From Fluviicola sp. (GTDB taxonomy: Bacteria; Bacteroidota; Bacteroidia; Flavobacteriales_D; Crocinitomicaceae), in contig JAJTEO010000043.1 in the NCBI GenBank assembly GCA_021300395.1, positions 1 through 49,880 of the forward strand: DNA of 49,880 nt. The letters run 5' to 3'. Shown in pieces: positions 27,076 through 35,077 of this stretch. Position 1 is the first letter of the stretch; each line of letters begins with the position of its first letter. The notes beneath the pieces are model-generated. The model was given only the letters and a program-made list of their open reading frames with translations, did not search any database and was not told the origin of the DNA. The position numbers were made by a program, and so were the translations under genes.

Positions 27076-27093
27076 TCCCGATTGAAATCGGGA
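27076..27093. repeat. Palindrome TCCCGATTGAAATCGGGA in the anticodon-arm position of the degenerate tRNA-Val
   Basis: An 8-bp stem TCCCGATT/AATCGGGA with a 2-base centre; replaces the anticodon stem-loop of the intact tRNA-Val. Confidence 0.8.
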
Positions 27094-27161
27094 TGCCCTG
27101 AACCAGCTGAGCTAATTTCCTTTTTTTTAACATTCATTTTAAACTAAAGTTTAAGCAAAAA

Positions 27162-27189
27162 AAAAGACTTACATAAATGTAAGTCTTTT
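27162..27189 (-). terminator. Terminator of tRNA-Val
   Basis: AAAAGACTTACA pairs with TGTAAGTCTTTT over 12 bp, followed on the minus strand by a run of T. It lies 9 bp past the tRNA and before the degenerate copy. Confidence 0.85.
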
Positions 27190-27198
27190 AATTAAGTG

Positions 27199-27273
27199 TG
27201 GGAAATACAGGATTCGAACCTGTGACCCCCTGCTTGTAAGGCAGGTGCTCTGAACCAACTGAGCTAATTTCCC
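27199..27273 (-). tRNA. tRNA-Val (anticodon TAC)
   Basis: 75 nt. Acceptor GGGAAAT/ATTTCCC with discriminator A; D arm TAGCTCAGTTGGTTCAGAGC; anticodon arm CCTGC-CTTACAA-GCAGG presents TAC; T arm ACAGGTTCGAATCCTGT. CCA is not encoded. Complete. Confidence 0.96.
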
Positions 27274-27318
27274 TTTTTTTCAACTTTAAAAACCTCGTTT
27301 GGTTCGTTGTTGTGAGTG

Positions 27319-27348
27319 CAAAGATAGGCACATTTTTTATTTCTGCAA
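27319..27348 (-). promoter_or_regulatory. Bacteroidota-type promoter of tRNA-Val
   Basis: On the minus strand TTG at 27348-27346, then TATCTTTG at 27326-27319, spacing 19; identical in spacing and -7 sequence to the tRNA-Asp promoter. It lies about 45 bp upstream of the tRNA. Confidence 0.75.
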
Positions 27349-27366
27349 GTGTTTTTCAAAAAAAAA

Positions 27367-28518
27367 TCAAAAAAAATCGCTCAATAAAAAGAAGCTTCCA
27401 AAAACTAAAATTGTATCTTCTTTTTTTACAGATAATTGCGCATTTTTTAGAGCTTCTTTTGGATTAAGAAAAAAAGTTGATTTTAATTTAAATTCTTTTG
27501 ATTCTTCCATCAATTGAATTAGTTTCGCACTTCTTTCATTACTAAATTCTGTAAAAAAGTAATTCGCTTCTTTAGGAAACAATGAAAATATACTTTTAAT
27601 ATCTTTATCTGAACTTGTTCCATAAATGATATGAAGCTCTCCTTTATTTATTTTTAGAATTGAATCTAAAGTCGCTTTAATACCGTCATAATTATGAGAA
27701 ACATCCATAATCGTTAAAGGCTCTTCATTCATCACTTGTAAACGTCCTCTGAATCCTGTATTTGCAGAAAGTTTTTTCAATCCATTCGCTATTACCTGCT
27801 CTGATATCTCAAAACCAATTGATTTTAGATATTCTAGAGCTAAATAAACAGACTTGTAGTTTTTTATCTGATAATCACCTAACAAGGGAAAAGTAGCTGG
27901 TATTTGCACAGAAGCATCTTCAGCTAAAATAAGTGTTGAATTAGACTCAATCGCTTTCTTTTTAAAAACAGCTATTGTTTCAGGTAAAGTCTCTCCAACA
28001 ATAACGGGAACAGAATTTTTAATGATTCCTGCCTTCTCAAAAGCAATCTCTCCTAACGTTTCTCCAAGAAAATTTGTATGCTCTAAACCTATATTCGTAA
28101 TTATTGAAAGTATCGGTGTAATGATATTTGTAGCATCAAGCCTCCCTCCTAAACCTGTTTCAATAACACAAATGGACGTTTCTTTTTTAAGAGAGTGAAC
28201 CAGTGTCATTATCCAAGTGATTTCAAAAAAGGATGGTTCAAAATCAAGATTTAAACCTTTTACTTCTTCACAGAAAGAAATTACTTCCTCTTCAGAAATC
28301 ATTTCTCCATTTACTCGAATTCTTTCTCTAAAATCTTCGATATGAGGCGAAGTAAAAAGTCCAACTTTCTCTCCAGATTCAGTTAACACGGATGCCAACA
28401 TGCTTGACGTCGACCCTTTACCATTTGTCCCCGCAACATGAATAAACTTCAGTTGATCTTGTGGATTCCCGAAAAATTCAGCTAAACGAATACAATTAGC
28501 CAAACTAGGCTTACACAA
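27367..28518 (-). CDS. folC: Folylpolyglutamate synthase / dihydrofolate synthase, N-terminus lost
   Basis: 383 aa from a TTG at 28518; relatives have about 405-410. Present: P-loop HVAGTNGKGSTSSML (about 27-41), FTSPHIEDFRERI (about 55-67), the metal/glutamate region ETGLGGRLDATN and DVSHNYDG (about 273-280) near the substrate site. The family N-terminus (about 25 residues with a QxxGxxAYK-like motif) is absent: the frame begins CKPSLANCIRLAEFFGNP, where CKP matches the usual YKP. No ATG precedes it and an in-frame stop lies 18 bp upstream of the TTG. The TonB-like gene just before it is also cut short, so one deletion may have removed the end of one gene and the start of the other. The enzyme adds glutamate to folates. 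Confidence 0.85.
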   Translation of the reverse strand: MCKPSLANCIRLAEFFGNPQDQLKFIHVAGTNGKGSTSSMLASVLTESGEKVGLFTSPHIEDFRERIRVNGEMISEEEVISFCEEVKGLNLDFEPSFFEITWIMTLVHSLKKETSICVIETGLGGRLDATNIITPILSIITNIGLEHTNFLGETLGEIAFEKAGIIKNSVPVIVGETLPETIAVFKKKAIESNSTLILAEDASVQIPATFPLLGDYQIKNYKSVYLALEYLKSIGFEISEQVIANGLKKLSANTGFRGRLQVMNEEPLTIMDVSHNYDGIKATLDSILKINKGELHIIYGTSSDKDIKSIFSLFPKEANYFFTEFSNERSAKLIQLMEESKEFKLKSTFFLNPKEALKNAQLSVKKEDTILVFGSFFLLSDFF

Positions 28519-28545
28519 GCTTAAAATAAATGTTTAGTGCTTGAT

Positions 28546-29226
28546 TTATCTTGCCAAAACTTGATTAATTATTCGTTGATCGGTCGTTGTTGTTTTAGAA
28601 GTACTTTTCCCTCCAACAACTTCTCCTTCAGCATTTACAGTTAATTTCAAATAAATAGTTTGAGGTTCATCTGAATAAATATTATCATTATTTGGATTAC
28701 CATATCTTACACGACCACCTCCATCTCCACCTCCAGAACCTGATCCATTCCCTGGCCCATCACCAGATCCACTATCCATTCCAAATCCAGAACCTTTTCC
28801 ACCACCTTTTCCTGTTCCTGAACCACCATCTCCAAAATAATTTGTTGACGCTTCAGTAGAAGTTGCTGGATTCGTTTTATTATTTGAATTCGTTTTATTT
28901 GAGCTCCCGGATGTTACTTTTACATCAGTTGTCGAAGAATTTGAAGTCAATACTTTTGCAGATTGTTGTCTTGGAATTGGATCAACTCTATCATTTGTTG
29001 GAGTTCCTCCTCCCCCTCCACCTCCTGAAGTTGCAGCAAGATTCATTGCTTCTATTGGAATCGGCATATCCATTTCAACTTCAGGATAAACAGTTTCATA
29101 TATCGGAGGATCTGCTTGAGGAATAGTTGTGATTATTAAAAAAAGAAACATTAATCCCAATATCAAAAAAGAAATTAAAGCACTTATTTTCTTGTCTTTA
29201 TCTTCGTTATAAACTTCAATATTCAT
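28546..29226 (-). CDS. TonB-like energy-transducing protein, apparently C-terminally truncated
   Basis: About 226 aa from the ATG at 29226 (MNIEVYNEDKDKK); an upstream start at 29250 is possible. One N-terminal membrane helix (ALISFLILGLMFLFLIITTI, about 18-37), a short acidic/proline stretch, then a Gly/Ser/Asn-rich linker with runs of Gly (about 70-170) and a TonB-like domain start: DEPQTIYLKLTVNAEGEVVG (about 187-206). Related proteins continue for about 30 residues after QRIINQVLA; here a stop follows at once. TonB links ExbB/ExbD to outer-membrane receptors; without its C-terminal strand binding would fail. It lies upstream of folC on the same strand. Confidence 0.75.
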   Translation of the reverse strand: MNIEVYNEDKDKKISALISFLILGLMFLFLIITTIPQADPPIYETVYPEVEMDMPIPIEAMNLAATSGGGGGGGTPTNDRVDPIPRQQSAKVLTSNSSTTDVKVTSGSSNKTNSNNKTNPATSTEASTNYFGDGGSGTGKGGGKGSGFGMDSGSGDGPGNGSGSGGGDGGGRVRYGNPNNDNIYSDEPQTIYLKLTVNAEGEVVGGKSTSKTTTTDQRIINQVLAR

Positions 29227-29420
29227 ATTTCTAATTTTAATAAACTGCAAATCTTCTCTTTACACCTTGATTATTCTACGTAAAACAACAAAATAAGTTA
29301 TAAATCAATCAAGCATTTCGGAATAATTCAAAAAGTATCAACACCCTACTTTTAAAATCGTCTTTTATACATAATAACGAAAATTCAAATTGGTTACATC
29401 CAAAATGAATTGCAAAAAAA

Positions 29421-29445
29421 ATGGTAGCCTTTATTGGGCTACCAT
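29421..29445 (-). terminator. Terminator of the glutamate dehydrogenase gene
   Basis: ATGGTAGCC/GGCTACCAT, 9-bp stem with a 7-nt loop, followed on the minus strand by a T-run; 28 bp after the stop. The remainder of 29251-29420 shows nothing else. Confidence 0.8.
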
Positions 29446-29472
29446 TCATAATAATATTTAATGAACTCAGTG

Positions 29473-30702
29473 TTAAACCAACTGATTTAATGCGATTTCA
29501 AATGCGGCTTTAGCAATTCCTGTTTTACCAGCATTTTTAGCATGAGCATTTTCTAAAGCTTTATGAATTGTATTACTTGTATCTTCAAAAATTCCTTTAT
29601 CTGAAATTTCTTTTAAGTCGTTACTCATTAAGTAAGCAAAAACTCTAGCCATTCCACAGTTTGAAATGAAATCTGGAATGATTGAAATTGTGTTATCTGC
29701 ATAATCAGCGATTGGACCAAAGAAAATTTCTGGATCTGCGAAAGGAACGTTTGCTCCTGAAGAAATCACTTGAACTCCTGATTTCACCATTCTATCTAAT
29801 TGATCTTTTGTGATCATTCTTGAACCAGCACAAGGAATAAATACATCAGCTTGTAAATCCCAAACTTTAGCATTTACTTCATCGTATGAAATTAAATCTG
29901 GGTGAACTAATTCATTTCCGTTTTTATTTAAGAACATTGATTTAATTTCTTCAAAAGAAAAACCTTCTTCTTTAATCAAACCACCTACTCTATCAATAAT
30001 ACCAACGATTTTCGCTCCTTGTTGAGCTAAATAATAAGCTCCAGCAGAACCAACATTCCCCCAACCTTGTACGATTACTTTTTTACCTTCAACTGAACCA
30101 CCCCAAATTGAGTAGTAATGTTTAATTGATTGCGCAACACCATAACCAGTAATCATATCAGCAACAACATACTTACGATCGATACTTGGAGTAAATTGTT
30201 CATCTTCAATCACTTTTAAAACTCCATTACGAAGTTGTCCAATTCTATTGATTTTTTGAGCTTCTCTTGGTTGAAAGTGTCCGTTAAAAACACCTTCTTG
30301 CGGATGCCAAACACCACATTCTTCAGTCATTGGGATTACTTCGTGAATCTCATCCACATTTAAATCTCCACCTGTACCATAATAATGTTTCAATAAAGGA
30401 GTTACTGCAGCATACCATCTTCTCAAAACACCTTCTTTACGAGGATCTTTTGGATCAAAGTTAATTCCAGATTTTGCTCCACCAATTGCAGGTCCAGCTA
30501 CTGTAAATTTAACTTCCATTGTTTTTGCTAAAGACTCAACTTCACGTTTATCCAAACCTGCTCTCATTCGAGTACCACCACCGGCAGCTCCACCTCTTAA
30601 AGAATTGATTACTACCCATCCTTCAGCATCAGTTTCAGCATCTTTCCACTCAAATACTATTTCAGGTCTTTTATTTTCGAATTTGTAAAGTAAGTCTTTC
30701 AT
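29473..30702 (-). CDS. Glu/Leu/Phe/Val dehydrogenase (glutamate dehydrogenase type)
   Basis: 409 aa, complete. It reversibly deaminates an amino acid to the 2-oxo acid with NAD(P). Visible: GGGTRMRAGLDKREVESLAKTM (about 38-59), the catalytic Lys in AGPAIGGAKSGINFDPKD (about 69-86), GTGGDLNVDE (about 109-118) and the nucleotide-binding GWGNVGSAGAYYLAQQGAK (about 213-231). Substrate (Glu versus branched-chain) cannot be decided. A possible -7 box TATCTTTG lies at 30808-30815 on the minus strand, without a well-placed -33. It forms a single-gene unit. Confidence 0.9.
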   Translation of the reverse strand: MKDLLYKFENKRPEIVFEWKDAETDAEGWVVINSLRGGAAGGGTRMRAGLDKREVESLAKTMEVKFTVAGPAIGGAKSGINFDPKDPRKEGVLRRWYAAVTPLLKHYYGTGGDLNVDEIHEVIPMTEECGVWHPQEGVFNGHFQPREAQKINRIGQLRNGVLKVIEDEQFTPSIDRKYVVADMITGYGVAQSIKHYYSIWGGSVEGKKVIVQGWGNVGSAGAYYLAQQGAKIVGIIDRVGGLIKEEGFSFEEIKSMFLNKNGNELVHPDLISYDEVNAKVWDLQADVFIPCAGSRMITKDQLDRMVKSGVQVISSGANVPFADPEIFFGPIADYADNTISIIPDFISNCGMARVFAYLMSNDLKEISDKGIFEDTSNTIHKALENAHAKNAGKTGIAKAAFEIALNQLV

Positions 30703-30883
30703 AATTAATAATTTGTAAATTTAAAATTGTTCAGTACAATTAGTTTTGTTTATTTACAGTCAAAAATTGAAGTACATTTTGTTTAATAAACTTCAAAAAT
30801 TTATTTGCAAAGATAAAAAGAAAATATCGTTTGTTGCGTTGTAACCAATGTATTATTCATAACACATTTTAAAAATGATGTGA

Positions 30884-31957
30884 TTAATTTGGAGTATGTA
30901 AAATTCCACCTACAACATTTCTAGAAGCTCCTGTAACAGAATTAATTGTATTTGGTTCATTTTCTAAATACAAAGCTCCCAGAAAACCAAAGATTATTGC
31001 TTCCTTAAAATCAATAATTTCTTCAGATGGCAAAATAACTTCTCCATCAAAATACTTCTTAATTTTCTCAATCAAAAAACCATTTTTTGCTCCACCTCCA
31101 GTAATTAAAACCGATTTCAATTTCTGATCATTTAAAATGGCACCTATTTGGATAGCAATATGCTCAATGATGGTTCTCAAATTATTTTCAATATCACGAT
31201 CAAACTTTATTAACGGATAAAAATGAGTTTCTAACCATTCAGTTCCTAGTGATTTTGGCGCAGATTGCGAATAGAAATCCAATTTATTCAACAAATCAAG
31301 TAAAAAGAAATTAATCTCTCCTGATTTTGATAATTCACCATTTTTATCATATCTCAACCCCTTTGATTCAACCAATCTATTCAGTGGTAGATTACCTGGA
31401 CAAATATCAAATGCAATAATTTCATTATTTTTCATAAAACTGACATTCGAAATACCTCCAATATTTAGAAATGAATCAGCCAGTTTATTAAACAATTTAA
31501 AATCTCCAATCGGAACAAGAGGTGCTCCCTGTCCTCCTGCCACAACGTCTTTTGTTCGGAAATCATTTATCACTTTAATTCCCGTTAAAAAAGACAAAGT
31601 TGTCCCACAACCAATTTGATAAGTAAAACCGTTTTCAGGTTGATGATAAATTGTTTGACCATGAGAGGCAATTACATCTATTTTTTCAGTCTGAATTTCA
31701 TTTTTATCAATAAATTGATTTACTAAGGTTGCGTATAACTGTCCAATTTTTTTATCTAACTGTAGCATCAAAGGAACAGAAAGTTTAGTCGCATTTTTTA
31801 ATTCTAAAATAAATTCATCTTCATAAGCATAAGATTCTGTATAAAGCACATCAAAACTCCATTCATTATTCTTTGATTTTGTGTACTTTACATAAGAAAC
31901 ATCTAAACCATCCATAGATGTCCCAGACATTAAGCCGATAACATTATAACTTCTCAT
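30884..31957 (-). CDS. anmK: Anhydro-N-acetylmuramic acid kinase
   Basis: 357 aa, normal length. It phosphorylates and opens 1,6-anhydroMurNAc to MurNAc-6-phosphate during peptidoglycan recycling. Visible: GLMSGTSMDGLDVSYV (8-23, the phosphate-binding loop), IASHGQTIYHQP (about 92-103), GGQGAPLVPIGDFKLF (about 142-157), NIGGISNVSFM (about 166-176), FDICPGNLPLNRLV (about 183-196) and GGGAKNGFLIE (about 288-298). Complete. It is divergent from the acyl-CoA dehydrogenase gene with 80 bp between the starts. Confidence 0.93.
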   Translation of the reverse strand: MRSYNVIGLMSGTSMDGLDVSYVKYTKSKNNEWSFDVLYTESYAYEDEFILELKNATKLSVPLMLQLDKKIGQLYATLVNQFIDKNEIQTEKIDVIASHGQTIYHQPENGFTYQIGCGTTLSFLTGIKVINDFRTKDVVAGGQGAPLVPIGDFKLFNKLADSFLNIGGISNVSFMKNNEIIAFDICPGNLPLNRLVESKGLRYDKNGELSKSGEINFFLLDLLNKLDFYSQSAPKSLGTEWLETHFYPLIKFDRDIENNLRTIIEHIAIQIGAILNDQKLKSVLITGGGAKNGFLIEKIKKYFDGEVILPSEEIIDFKEAIIFGFLGALYLENEPNTINSVTGASRNVVGGILHTPN

Positions 31958-32037
31958 AGTGTTAAATGTATGAAAATTTAAATAATATCAGTAAATTTGT
32001 CATCGATAATTTTGTTAATATATCAAACTATAACGAT

Positions 32038-33180
32038 ATGAATTTTGAATTAACTGAAGAGCAATTAGCGGTAAAAGAGGCTGCAAGAGATTTTGCTCAA
32101 AACGTATTAAAACCAGGTGTAATCGAAAGAGACAACCTTCAAAAATTTCCAGCTGAAGAAATCAAACAATTAGGTGAACTTGGGTTCATGGGTATGATGG
32201 TTAGTCCAGAGTACGGTGGAAGCGGAATGGATACTATTTCATACGTTTTAGCAATGGAAGAAATCTCTAAAGTTGATGCTTCTACCTCTGTTTGTATGTC
32301 AGTAAACAACTCTTTAGTTTGTTGGGGATTAGAAAAATACGGAACAGAAGAACAAAAACAAAAATACTTAGTTCCTTTAGCTAAAGGAGAAAAAATCGGT
32401 GCTTTCTGTTTATCAGAGCCTGAGGCTGGTTCAGATGCAACTTCTCAAAGAACTACTGCAATCGACATGGGGGATCATTATTTATTAAATGGTACTAAAA
32501 ACTGGATTACGAATGGTTCTTCAGCTTCTACTTATTTAGTAATTGCACAAACAAATATTGAAGCAGGACATAAAGGAATTAATGCTTTCATCATCGAAAG
32601 AGGAATGGAAGGATTTATCGTTGGTGCAAAAGAAGATAAAATGGGTATTCGTGGAAGTGATACACATACTTTATTATTCAATGATGTTAAAGTTCCAAAA
32701 GAAAACAGAATCGGAGAAGATGGATTTGGTTTCAGTTTCGCTATGAAAGTATTATCTGGAGGTAGAATTGGAATTGCTGCTCAAGCTTTAGGTATTGCTG
32801 CAGGAGGTTTAGAATTAGCTTTAGCATACTCAAAACAACGTTCTGCTTTCGGAAAAGAAATCTATAAACACCAAGCAATCGCTTTCAAATTAGCTGATAT
32901 GGCTACAGAAATTGATGCTGCAAGATTATTAGTTCATAGAGCTGCTGCTGACAAAGATGCTGGTAGAAACTACGATCAATCTGGAGCAATGGCGAAGTTA
33001 TACGCTTCAAAAGTAGCTATGGAACAAACAGTTGAAGCTGTTCAGATTCACGGTGGTTACGGATTCGTTAAAGAATACCACGTTGAACGTTTAATGCGTG
33101 ATGCTAAAATTACTCAGATTTACGAAGGAACTTCAGAAGTTCAAAAAATCGTTATCTCAAGAAATATTTTGAAAGATTAA
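32038..33180 (+). CDS. Acyl-CoA dehydrogenase (short-chain type)
   Basis: 380 aa from the ATG at 32038 (MNFELTEEQLAVKEAARDFA); an in-frame start at 31966 would add 24 residues not seen in the family. It oxidises acyl-CoA to enoyl-CoA, with FAD. Visible: FCLSEPEAGSDATSQRTTA (about 122-140), WITNGSSASTYLV (about 157-169), and the C-terminal IHGGYGFVKEYHVERLMRDAKITQIYEGTSEVQ, where the Glu in YEGTSE is the catalytic base. Complete. TAAATTTG (31992-31999) and TAATTTTG (32007-32014) resemble -7 boxes but have no clear -33 partner. Confidence 0.93.
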   Translation: MNFELTEEQLAVKEAARDFAQNVLKPGVIERDNLQKFPAEEIKQLGELGFMGMMVSPEYGGSGMDTISYVLAMEEISKVDASTSVCMSVNNSLVCWGLEKYGTEEQKQKYLVPLAKGEKIGAFCLSEPEAGSDATSQRTTAIDMGDHYLLNGTKNWITNGSSASTYLVIAQTNIEAGHKGINAFIIERGMEGFIVGAKEDKMGIRGSDTHTLLFNDVKVPKENRIGEDGFGFSFAMKVLSGGRIGIAAQALGIAAGGLELALAYSKQRSAFGKEIYKHQAIAFKLADMATEIDAARLLVHRAAADKDAGRNYDQSGAMAKLYASKVAMEQTVEAVQIHGGYGFVKEYHVERLMRDAKITQIYEGTSEVQKIVISRNILKD

Positions 33181-33199
33181 TTTCGATTAATATTCATAA

Positions 33200-33237
33200 A
33201 AAAACCGATTCAAGTATTTTGAATCGGTTTTTTTTAT
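33200..33237. terminator. Bidirectional terminator between the acyl-CoA dehydrogenase gene and the T9SS gene cluster
   Basis: AAAACCGATTCAAG / TTGAATCGGTTTT, about 13 bp of stem with a TATT loop and T-runs on both strands. Confidence 0.9.
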
Positions 33238-33246
33238 GTCTTTATT

Positions 33247-34968
33247 TTAGTACTGCACTCTTCTTAAAGAAGTACCATCAGAATAAACATCAAATACAAT
33301 TCCTGAGTAATTCAAATCTACCGTTTGACCCAGATAATTGATTGTATTAATAATTTTCTGTACTTCTCTTTTTGATCTTAATGATACAATATCAGAAACA
33401 GTCTCTACACCATTGAAATCAACTTGTCTCAATCTATAATAAACTTCAGTCTCTTCATTTAATTCATCGTCATGTATAACATAAGAATTCAATTTTGTAG
33501 AATTTCCTGCTCCGTTTACTCTTGCAATTGGATTAAATAAATAACCATCATTACTTTTCTCAACTATAAAATAATTATTATTAAACTCTGATGCAGTAAC
33601 CCATTGTATTTTATTAGATTTTTCTGATGATTTAGCATTAAAATACATTAACTCTATTGGCAACACTACGCTAGATGGACAAGTTCCTGAAAAAGTTGGA
33701 ACAGTTGGTGTGGTAAAAGCAGGGGGACTTCCTCCATTATTTGTGTATGTCCCACTATGATTAACGACAGAAGGTGTACCGGAATTTGTTATAACAATAC
33801 TTCCACCAGACTCAACATCTAATTGATTTCCAGATGATGCAAAAGTTGTGTTTGTAGCTGTAACTGAACCAGATTCACTAAAAACATCATTACCGCCATA
33901 TCCAAAAGCACTTTTAGCTGTATTTCCTGAAAAATAACAATTCGTAAGTGTTAAATCTCCGCCATTAGTTGTCAATGTTCCGTATGTACTTCCTGTAGGA
34001 TTCGTATTATTCCGAACTAACACTCTTGTAAAAACTGTTGTGCCTCCATAAAACGCTGCTGCACCACCATATTTCGTTGAATTATCATAGGTATCGCTAT
34101 ATTCAATTATGCAATCAGTCAAAACTAAATCTCCAGTAGTTTGATAGATGGCAGCTCCTTCAGATCCATCATGGTCAGTTTGAGAACCAGAAAACAAACA
34201 ATTGGTATAAGTGACATCTGTAGTTGAGTTTGCAACGGTAATAGATAAAGCAGCTCCATTAGATATTGTCGCTGCACTACTCTTATAATTCCCTATAAAT
34301 GCTGTATTCGTAACATTCAAGACAATACTTGACCCTTTTACATCAATCCCTCCAGATGCACCGTGCGAAGGATCCCCATTACAATACATACCTCCACCAT
34401 TAATATTAACTGTTGAATTTGAATTAATTGCAATTGTAGCATATTTACTTGAACCACCGTTTGTATTACAAATAACATTTGTAAGTGTTACACCCGGTGA
34501 ACCTGTATTTCCAATTTGTAAACATTGGCCATCAACATTCGAAGAGTACTTTGTAAATTGAATGTCCTCAAGGGTTACACTAGCACTAATTTCAGCAAAG
34601 TGATATGCCCCGTGAATACCAGAATAATCATTATCAAAAATAGTTTTCTTATTCCCCGCACCTATTATGGTAATATTCTCAGTAAAAGTATATCCATAAT
34701 TTTGAGTTTGAGACCCACCCACCGAACTGGTATAAGTACCTGCATCGACATAAATCATATCACCGTCTACAAATGGACCATATGCTGCCCAAAGCGCTCG
34801 AAATGTTGCTTTCGGTGAAGATGCAGCAGTACCATTGTTAGCATTATTACCAACTGCAGTAGTGAAAATATCATCACTATTTAAAGTTGCATCATTGATG
34901 TAATAGTTTGCACTTCTTAAAACACAAGAATGAACAAAAACAAAAAAAATAACATTAAAAATTCTCAC
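33247..34968 (-). CDS. Secreted beta-helix protein with a T9SS-type C-terminal region (surface protein 1)
   Basis: 573 aa. Signal peptide about 1-18 (FNVIFFVFVHSCVLRSA). Residues 20-460 are a right-handed beta-helix style repeat region rich in Asn, Thr and Gly (DAGTYTSS, TFTENITIIGAG, LTNCYFSGN). Residues about 465-573 form the conserved tail: PIELMYFNAK...WVTASEFNNNYFIVEKSNDG...INTINYLGQTVDLNYSGIVF then DVYSDG. The same tail closes all five large genes here. T9SS cargo proteins have a C-terminal sorting domain that is cut off on the surface; I infer export by T9SS from this shared end. Complete. Confidence 0.8.
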   Translation of the reverse strand: MRIFNVIFFVFVHSCVLRSANYYINDATLNSDDIFTTAVGNNANNGTAASSPKATFRALWAAYGPFVDGDMIYVDAGTYTSSVGGSQTQNYGYTFTENITIIGAGNKKTIFDNDYSGIHGAYHFAEISASVTLEDIQFTKYSSNVDGQCLQIGNTGSPGVTLTNVICNTNGGSSKYATIAINSNSTVNINGGGMYCNGDPSHGASGGIDVKGSSIVLNVTNTAFIGNYKSSAATISNGAALSITVANSTTDVTYTNCLFSGSQTDHDGSEGAAIYQTTGDLVLTDCIIEYSDTYDNSTKYGGAAAFYGGTTVFTRVLVRNNTNPTGSTYGTLTTNGGDLTLTNCYFSGNTAKSAFGYGGNDVFSESGSVTATNTTFASSGNQLDVESGGSIVITNSGTPSVVNHSGTYTNNGGSPPAFTTPTVPTFSGTCPSSVVLPIELMYFNAKSSEKSNKIQWVTASEFNNNYFIVEKSNDGYLFNPIARVNGAGNSTKLNSYVIHDDELNEETEVYYRLRQVDFNGVETVSDIVSLRSKREVQKIINTINYLGQTVDLNYSGIVFDVYSDGTSLRRVQY

Positions 34969-35077
34969 TATTTATTTTTTTAAAATGAAATAGTTACAAT
35001 TATTTACAAACACAAAGTTATTTTATCTTTTTAACAAAAAATGAAATTTTGATTTAAATAAATGGAATTAAGTATTA

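Larger units (their letters stand above)
27025..27121 (-). pseudogene. Degenerate tRNA-Val copy interrupted by two palindromes
   Basis: About 97 nt that begin and end like the intact tRNA-Val (GGAAATTAGCTCAG at 5', TTCGAATCCTGTATTTCCCA at 3'). The anticodon arm is replaced by the palindrome TCCCGATTTCAATCGGGA (27076-27093 on the plus strand) and the T arm carries about 22 extra bases with the palindrome ATCCGATTCATCGGAT (27045-27060). The 27-bp stretch TTAAGTGTGGGAAATACAGG... at 27018-27044 is an exact direct repeat of 27193-27219. Not a usable tRNA. Confidence 0.85.

Noticed and set aside
27025-27121. A second tRNA gene of about 97 nt, perhaps with an intron or long variable arm
   Set aside because: The extra bases sit in the T arm and the anticodon loop is of irregular size; no known tRNA class has this form.
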